This document shows positions 5,994-10,524 of a stretch of 10,524 nt of DNA, piece after piece. Origin of the DNA: Spirochaetaceae bacterium (GTDB taxonomy: Bacteria; Spirochaetota; Spirochaetia; Treponematales; Treponemataceae); NCBI GenBank assembly GCA_017382775.1, contig JAFNZQ010000071.1, positions 1 to 10,524 on the forward strand, read 5' to 3'. The notes under the pieces are model-generated. The model saw only the letters and a list, made by a program, of their open reading frames with translations. It made no database searches and was not told the origin of the DNA. Positions within the stretch are counted from its first letter, which is position 1. Every line of letters begins with the position of its first letter. Both the position numbers and the translations under genes were made by a program.

Positions 5994-6545
5994 ATGGAAC
6001 GAATGCAGATTATTGCAAAAACCAGAACAGAAAGTGGAAAAGGTGTAGCGAAAAGATTGCGTGCCGCAGGTTCGTTGCCGGCCATTGCCTATAACTCCAA
6101 GGGTAAATCCACAATGATCAGTATCGATGAAAAGGAATTTACAAAGGTTTGGAAGCAAGCAACGCCCACCACCCTTGTGGATTTGGACATTGACGGCAAA
6201 AAATCCATTGCTTTCATTAAAGATACACGATATGATATTATAAAAGATCGCAACTTGCACGTGGATTTTCATGTAATCGATGAAGACAAACCCTTAATTT
6301 CCAACATTAAGGTACAGGTTGAGGGAAACCCCATCGGTGTACGCCAAGGTGGTGTCTTCGAAGCTGCAAAACCGACCATTCAGATTTCCTGTCTTCCCGC
6401 CGATTTGCCCGTTCGTATTGTGGTAAATGTGGATAACTTGGCCTTGGGTGAAGTTATCAAGGTAAAAGACATTGGTCTTGACAAAAAAATTACGGTTTTG
6501 AGCAACGACGACGTAGTGGTTGCCCGAGTTGTTAAGAATTCCTGA
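5994..6545 (+). CDS. rplY: 50S ribosomal protein L25 / general stress protein Ctc
   Basis: A 183-residue two-domain L25 of the TL5/Ctc type. The N-terminal 5S rRNA-binding beta-barrel covers roughly residues 1-95 (typical start IIAKTRTESGKGVAKRLRAAG, then LPAIAYNSKG). The C-terminal TL5-type domain runs from about 100 to 180, with VQVEGNPIGVRQGGVFE, the stretch CLPADLPVRIVVNVDNLALGE (split by me as one conserved block) and an ending near DDVVVARV. It binds 5S rRNA in the large-subunit central protuberance; in Bacillus Ctc is stress-induced. GAGG (5983-5986) lies 7 nt before ATG 5994, favouring it over the in-frame ATG at 6003. The gene ends in tandem in-frame stops, TGA then TAG, and tilS starts 6 nt after the first. 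In many bacteria pth follows rplY; here it does not. Confidence 0.93.
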   Translation: MERMQIIAKTRTESGKGVAKRLRAAGSLPAIAYNSKGKSTMISIDEKEFTKVWKQATPTTLVDLDIDGKKSIAFIKDTRYDIIKDRNLHVDFHVIDEDKPLISNIKVQVEGNPIGVRQGGVFEAAKPTIQISCLPADLPVRIVVNVDNLALGEVIKVKDIGLDKKITVLSNDDVVVARVVKNS

Positions 6546-6551
6546 TAGCCG

Positions 6552-7877
6552 TTGAGGTTTATCGAAAATACAGTTGCGTCAACTGTTTTGTCTCTAAAAA
6601 AAGGTGCCCGAATTGGTATTGCTGTTTCCGGCGGTTCCGATTCCGTGGCACTTTTTCACATTTTGGCGGATTTACAAAAAAAATGCGACTTTTTTCTCGT
6701 GGCATTAACGGTGGATCACGGGTTGCGTGAGGAAAGCCGTTCCGATGCCATGTTCGTGGAAAGTCTTTGTCGCAGCCGCGGTGTTCCCTGTGAGATTTAT
6801 TTTGCCCAAAAGAATGAAGTGGCAAAAATTGCCGCAACCAGGAAAAGGGGCGTGGAGGATGGAGCAAGGTTTTTGCGATATTCATTCTTCCGCCGTAAAG
6901 CCGAGGATTTATCTCTGGACGTAATTTTTACCGCTCACACCAAGGACGATTTGTTGGAATCCCTTTTGATGCAATTTTTATCCGGCAGGGAAATTACCGG
7001 AATTAAGGCGCGGAATAAAATATTTATGCGACCTTTTTTGTCGGTGGAAAAAAGTTCCATCCTCGCCTATTTACGGGGAAAATCCCTCACCTTCAGGGAA
7101 GATTCCACCAATGGGGAAAACCGTTTTTTGCGAAACAAAATTCGCAACCTTATTGTTCCCAAACTGGATGAGACGCTTCCCACGTGGAAAAACGCCTTGA
7201 TTACATCGGCGGAAAAAATTCGTTACGACCGGGATGCCACAAGGGTTTTGATGAAAAAATGCCCCGTGGCTTTTCCAATGCAGGGAGTGGCTCTTATCCA
7301 CCGCGGAAGATTCGAAGGTCTGCCCCTTGCCGCGAAAAGGCAGGTTTTTCTCCGTGTTTTTTCTCGCCTAAATGCGGATTTTCGTGTTTCTTCCGCCGCT
7401 TTGAACTCAATTTGCGGAAACACACCTCGGATTCATTTCAAAAATCTGAAAATCGAAAAAAAAAATAAAATAATCTATGTTTTTTTGCAAAAAGAGGTAG
7501 AATTTTTTTTTGATTCAGTGTATATTTATAGTGTAGGAATTTTTAAAAATCCTCGTTTTTCTTTCGAAGTGAGAGACGAGTATTTTCCCCATGCGATTGA
7601 AATTCCGGAAAGATTTTTCCCCTTTTCCGTAAGGCAGGTGAGAAAAACGGATAAATTCCAATTCGCTGAAGGAAAGGAAAAATCGATTTTTAAAATTCTT
7701 GCGGAGTGGAAAATCCCCGCGGATTTACGCCCACAGGTTTTGATCCTGGAACATGGGGAAATGCCCTTTGGAATTTTAGGCAAAATGTTTTTTGCAAAAA
7801 ACAGGATTATTAAAGCAGACGGGAGAACAAAATGGCTAAAAATCGCAAAAAGCCCGGAGGAAAACAGGAATTCGTAA
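6552..7877 (+). CDS. tilS: tRNA(Ile)-lysidine synthase
   Basis: TilS converts C34 of the CAT-anticodon tRNA-Ile to lysidine using ATP and lysine, which makes that tRNA read ATA and accept isoleucine; it is normally essential. The PP-loop SGGSDS is at residues 26-31, DHGLREES at 55-62, the AHTKDDLLES helix at 128-137, and RNKIRNLIVP at 194-203. A C-terminal TilS domain (about 365-441) shows KIPADLRPQVL and ILGKMF. Length, 441, matches the E. coli enzyme (432). TTG 6552 is the first possible start after the TGA-TAG tandem stop of rplY and has no clear ribosome site upstream, so coupled reinitiation after rplY is likely. Its last 46 nt overlap ftsH. A10 (7456-7465) and T9 (7503-7511) runs within the coding sequence are possible slippage sites. 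Confidence 0.92.
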   Translation: MRFIENTVASTVLSLKKGARIGIAVSGGSDSVALFHILADLQKKCDFFLVALTVDHGLREESRSDAMFVESLCRSRGVPCEIYFAQKNEVAKIAATRKRGVEDGARFLRYSFFRRKAEDLSLDVIFTAHTKDDLLESLLMQFLSGREITGIKARNKIFMRPFLSVEKSSILAYLRGKSLTFREDSTNGENRFLRNKIRNLIVPKLDETLPTWKNALITSAEKIRYDRDATRVLMKKCPVAFPMQGVALIHRGRFEGLPLAAKRQVFLRVFSRLNADFRVSSAALNSICGNTPRIHFKNLKIEKKNKIIYVFLQKEVEFFFDSVYIYSVGIFKNPRFSFEVRDEYFPHAIEIPERFFPFSVRQVRKTDKFQFAEGKEKSIFKILAEWKIPADLRPQVLILEHGEMPFGILGKMFFAKNRIIKADGRTKWLKIAKSPEENRNS

Positions 7878-9697
7878 ATGAGCCGCCAATGGGAGGCGGG
7901 TTCGGGCTCGGACTTTTTATTTTTGCCATCGCGGCCTTAATATTTTTTCTCATTTTTCGCAAATCCGACAACAATGTTCCGGGACTGTCCTATTCGGACT
8001 TTTTGAACCAAATTGAAAACGGAAAGGTTGTTTCCGTCCGAATAATCGACGGCGTTAAAATCATGGGAAAATACCGCGGCGAAACCGGTGATATTTCGTT
8101 TAAATCCGTAATTCCCTATGACGACACCACTTTAATGCCTCTTTTGCAGAAAAAGGGCGTTCAAATAATCGGGGAAACATCATCCCCGGGATTGATCAGT
8201 CGTCTTGCCGGATTTTTACCCATAATTTTCATGTTCGTACTCATTTTGATGATGATGCGACAAAATGCCATTCAAAGCGATAACGGAATGAAATTCGGCC
8301 AAAGTAACGCGCGGCGCTACGATCCCAAGAAGAAAAAGGTTACTTTCGAGGATGTGGCCGGCCATGCCGAGCCCAAAAAAGAGCTTTTCGAAGTGGTGGA
8401 CTTTTTGAAACATCCCAAAAAATACACCGATTTGGGAGCGAAAATTCCCAAAGGCGTTCTTTTGGTGGGAGATCCGGGAACGGGAAAAACCCTTTTGGCA
8501 AGGGCTGTTGCCGGAGAGGCCGGAGTTGAATTTTTGCACATTTCCGGAAGCGATTTCGTGGAAATGTTCGTCGGTGTGGGTGCCAGCCGTGTTCGCGACC
8601 TGTTTTCCGAAGGGCGACGATTGGCTCCTTGTATTATTTTCATTGACGAAATTGATGCGGTGGGACGGGCTCGCGGTGCGGGCTTCGGTGGCGGCCATGA
8701 CGAACGAGAGCAGACTCTCAACCAGTTGCTGGTGGAAATGGACGGTTTTGATCCCAAAGACGGCGTTATCGTTCTTGCAGCCACCAACCGCCCCGACGTT
8801 TTGGATCCGGCATTGTTGCGCCCCGGTCGCTTTGACAGACAGGTTGTGGTTCCTCTACCCGACATCAAGGAACGGGAGCAAATTTTGTGTGTCCACGCAA
8901 AGACCGTAAAAATGGAAGAGGATGTGGATTTAAATCGTATCGCCAGGGCCACTCCGGGAATGAGTGGTGCGGATTTGGCCGGTTTAATCAATGAAGGCGC
9001 CCTGTTTTCGGCCAGAGCGAATAAAAAACGGGTTGGAATGGAAGAATTGGAATTGGCTCGGGACAAATTGCTCATGGGAGTGGAGAGAAAATCCATGGTT
9101 ATGAATCCCAAGGAGCGGGAAATGACAGCCTTCCACGAGGCGGGGCACGCTCTGCTTTACTATTTCATGGAAAATGCCACGCCGCTTCACAAGGTGTCCA
9201 TAATTCCCCACGGTCGCGCATTGGGCGTTACCGTCGGACTTCCGGAGCACGATTCTTATTCCCACACAAAGTCCTATTTGTTGGATCAAATTTCCATTAT
9301 TTTAGGTGGATACGGTGCCGAAACAATTATATACAACGACACCACCACGGGAACGCAAAACGATTTGCATCGTGCCACGGATATTGCCCGAAAAATGGTT
9401 TGCGAATGGGGAATGGACGAGGAAATCGGTTCCATCGCCTTTGGCCAGGAAGATGAGCCGATTTTCATGGGAAAGGAAATTGCTCGCCACAAAAGTTATT
9501 CGGAATTTTCCGCCAAAAACATTGATGTGGCAGTGAAGAAAATATTGGACAATGCCCGAAATCGCAGCATTCAGCTTTTGCGGGAAAATCGGGACAAATT
9601 GGAAAAACTGGCAAACACTTTATTGGAAAAAGAAACTTTAAGCGACGGCGAAATTCGCCTTCTTTTGAATTTCCCCTTGAAAGAGGTGACCGCTTGA
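7832..9697 (+). CDS. ftsH: ATP-dependent zinc metalloprotease FtsH
   Basis: A 621-residue, membrane-anchored AAA+ protease that degrades misfolded membrane proteins and short-lived regulators as a hexamer. Order: cytoplasmic basic N-terminus, TM1 about 23-43, periplasmic domain about 44-123, TM2 about 124-142, AAA domain, protease domain. Visible motifs: Walker A GDPGTGKT 213-220; pore loop FVGVG from F246; Walker B IIFIDEID 268-275; second region of homology with Arg fingers R333 and R336; zinc site HEAGH 435-439 with catalytic E436; third zinc ligand D511 in GTQND. Nothing essential is missing and the length is normal. GGAG (7822-7825) lies 6 nt before ATG 7832. The start lies 46 nt inside tilS, a typical tilS-ftsH pairing, and the stop overlaps the next start by 4 nt. 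Confidence 0.97.
   Translation: MAKNRKKPGGKQEFVNEPPMGGGFGLGLFIFAIAALIFFLIFRKSDNNVPGLSYSDFLNQIENGKVVSVRIIDGVKIMGKYRGETGDISFKSVIPYDDTTLMPLLQKKGVQIIGETSSPGLISRLAGFLPIIFMFVLILMMMRQNAIQSDNGMKFGQSNARRYDPKKKKVTFEDVAGHAEPKKELFEVVDFLKHPKKYTDLGAKIPKGVLLVGDPGTGKTLLARAVAGEAGVEFLHISGSDFVEMFVGVGASRVRDLFSEGRRLAPCIIFIDEIDAVGRARGAGFGGGHDEREQTLNQLLVEMDGFDPKDGVIVLAATNRPDVLDPALLRPGRFDRQVVVPLPDIKEREQILCVHAKTVKMEEDVDLNRIARATPGMSGADLAGLINEGALFSARANKKRVGMEELELARDKLLMGVERKSMVMNPKEREMTAFHEAGHALLYYFMENATPLHKVSIIPHGRALGVTVGLPEHDSYSHTKSYLLDQISIILGGYGAETIIYNDTTTGTQNDLHRATDIARKMVCEWGMDEEIGSIAFGQEDEPIFMGKEIARHKSYSEFSAKNIDVAVKKILDNARNRSIQLLRENRDKLEKLANTLLEKETLSDGEIRLLLNFPLKEVTA
9683..9686 (+). promoter_or_regulatory. Shine-Dalgarno sequence deciding the TTG start after ftsH
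   Basis: GAGG lies inside the last ftsH codons, 7 nt before TTG 9694. Together with the signal peptide that begins there, it fixes the start of the following gene. Confidence 0.6.
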
Positions 9698-10524
9698 AAA
9701 AGATTTCGACTTTGGCGATGAATCTTATTTTTCTCGGAATTTTGGCCTACGGTCAAAATGTTTCCGTTAGGGAATATGTTCCGGAAGAGCCGAAGTCGGA
9801 TATTGCGGCATCAACAACGGATCGGGAAACCGCCATCACCTACATGGGTTTCGCAAAACAATGTTTCGAAAACGGTGATTATATCAGCGCCCTCACCTAT
9901 TCGGAAACGGGTTTGCGGTACGATAACAGCATTTCCGATTTGCACTTTCTTGTGGCCATTTCCGGTGAAAAACTGGGTGCAAAAGGTTTCAAAATCATGG
10001 AAAGTATGCGGTTGGCTTTTGAAAATGACGACTGGATTTTGCCCAACGAGGTGGAATGTCGAACATTTTATGCGAAAATGCTTTGTCGCACCAATGAATT
10101 TGCCATTGCCGTTGACTTTTTGGATGCATCACCGAAAATTCATTCTGCCGACGGAAATTTTCTGCGGGCTCAAGCCCTCTATATGCTGGGAAAATCCGAC
10201 GAGGCCTTTACCATAATTGATGCTTCAACAAAAATTTTCCCCAGGGATTCTCGCTTTCCCATGTTGTTTTTTCAGCATGAGCATTACGACATTATGGGGA
10301 TAAAACGGGATTACGCCTCTTTAATTTTACGAAACATTGCCTTTTGGGGCGACCAAAATCCGGAAATATACCTTGCGGCGGCACCTTTTTCCGAAAGCGA
10401 CGAGGAACGGAAAAATTTCCTTTTGGCATACCAGGCGGCTCACAAGAATGAAAATACCTTCATGGACATGCGTTTCAGCGCCTTAGCCTTGGAAGACGGA
10501 ATTATAAGCGAAGCTGATGCCTTC
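9694..10524 (+). CDS. Secreted TPR-like protein, partial (3' end beyond window)
   Basis: The frame is open from TTG 9694 to the window end, 277 codons with no stop. It begins with Lys-Lys and a hydrophobic core ([20 protein letters not shown]), a good Sec signal peptide with likely cleavage after AYG at residue 20; no lipobox cysteine is present. The mature part is alpha-helical in character: AITYMGFAKQCFENGDYISA with the following ALTYSETGLRYD fits one TPR unit (about residues 48-82), and LRAQALYMLGKSDEAF suggests another. TPR repeats act as protein-protein scaffolds, so it is probably a periplasmic or envelope-associated adaptor. TTGA overlaps the ftsH stop by 4 nt, giving translational coupling. 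The link to FtsH (substrate, adaptor or merely co-expressed) is not shown by the sequence, and no closer family name can be given. Confidence 0.8.
   Translation, partial: MKKISTLAMNLIFLGILAYGQNVSVREYVPEEPKSDIAASTTDRETAITYMGFAKQCFENGDYISALTYSETGLRYDNSISDLHFLVAISGEKLGAKGFKIMESMRLAFENDDWILPNEVECRTFYAKMLCRTNEFAIAVDFLDASPKIHSADGNFLRAQALYMLGKSDEAFTIIDASTKIFPRDSRFPMLFFQHEHYDIMGIKRDYASLILRNIAFWGDQNPEIYLAAAPFSESDEERKNFLLAYQAAHKNENTFMDMRFSALALEDGIISEADAF

Noticed and set aside
8317..9111. Long open frame of 264 codons on the - strand opposite ftsH
   Set aside because: It lies entirely within the conserved AAA and protease coding sequence of ftsH; its translation shows Ser/Pro/Arg-rich low complexity and no recognisable domain. 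It is a shadow of codon bias.
9758..10216. 152-codon + strand frame near the window end
   Set aside because: It is out of frame with the signal-peptide-bearing TPR-like gene, which is open from 9694 to the edge and has a proper ribosome site. Its Pro/Arg/Trp-rich translation resembles no protein family.
1..10524. CRISPR array, insertion sequence, prophage or defence system
   Set aside because: No direct-repeat array, terminal inverted repeats, transposase, integrase or nuclease-like gene was seen, and almost every base is explained by housekeeping genes on one strand.

Overview
The window is a densely packed bacterial chromosomal segment. Everything I can support lies on the + strand: nine protein genes, two of them cut by the window edges, plus one tRNA. 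The set is housekeeping (cell division, RNA turnover, isoprenoid synthesis, translation, tRNA modification, membrane proteolysis). I see no insertion sequence, phage gene, CRISPR array or integrase. The best fit is a spirochaete, probably Treponema-like. This is an inference from gene content: a PASTA-bearing division transpeptidase, a DUF115/Maf-type protein as found in flagellated and spirochaete genomes, SpoVG outside a sporulation setting, and the order spoVG - rplY - tilS - ftsH, which I recall from Borrelia, where pth sits between rplY and tilS.

Region 1 (1-3308) is an overlapping gene train: the end of a PBP2/FtsI-type transpeptidase, a large DUF115/Maf-like protein starting at TTG 20 nt inside it, and a DHH-family NrnA-type phosphoesterase starting 11 nt before the Maf stop. 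The overlaps imply one transcript and translational coupling.

Region 2 (3305-4629) is a single-gene unit. A near-consensus sigma-70 promoter, whose -35 overlaps the nrnA stop codon, drives a cation diffusion facilitator. Its NxxxD/DxxxD metal-site pattern suggests Mn2+, and its cytoplasmic domain is duplicated. A/T-rich inverted repeats and T runs follow and probably end the transcript.

Region 3 (4580-5993) holds ispE, spoVG and tRNA-Gln(TTG). A/T tracts phased at about 10.5 bp precede a strong promoter (TTGACA-17-TAAAAT). The -10 box lies so close to ispE that the first ATG of the frame cannot be on the mRNA, so translation is probably leaderless or nearly so. The codon style of ispE and spoVG differs visibly from the genes on both sides. 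A hairpin lies between the tRNA and rplY.

Region 4 (5994-10524) is rplY, tilS, ftsH and a secreted TPR-like protein that runs off the window. Junctions are very tight: 6 nt, then 46-nt and 4-nt overlaps. No pth lies between rplY and tilS.

Non-ATG starts are common (TTG for the Maf-like gene, tilS and the TPR gene; GTG for the CDF and probably ispE). I found no clearly undescribed system. The most interesting signals are the ispE promoter architecture, the tandem C-terminal domains of the CDF protein, the missing pth, and the Maf-like gene coupled to a division gene.
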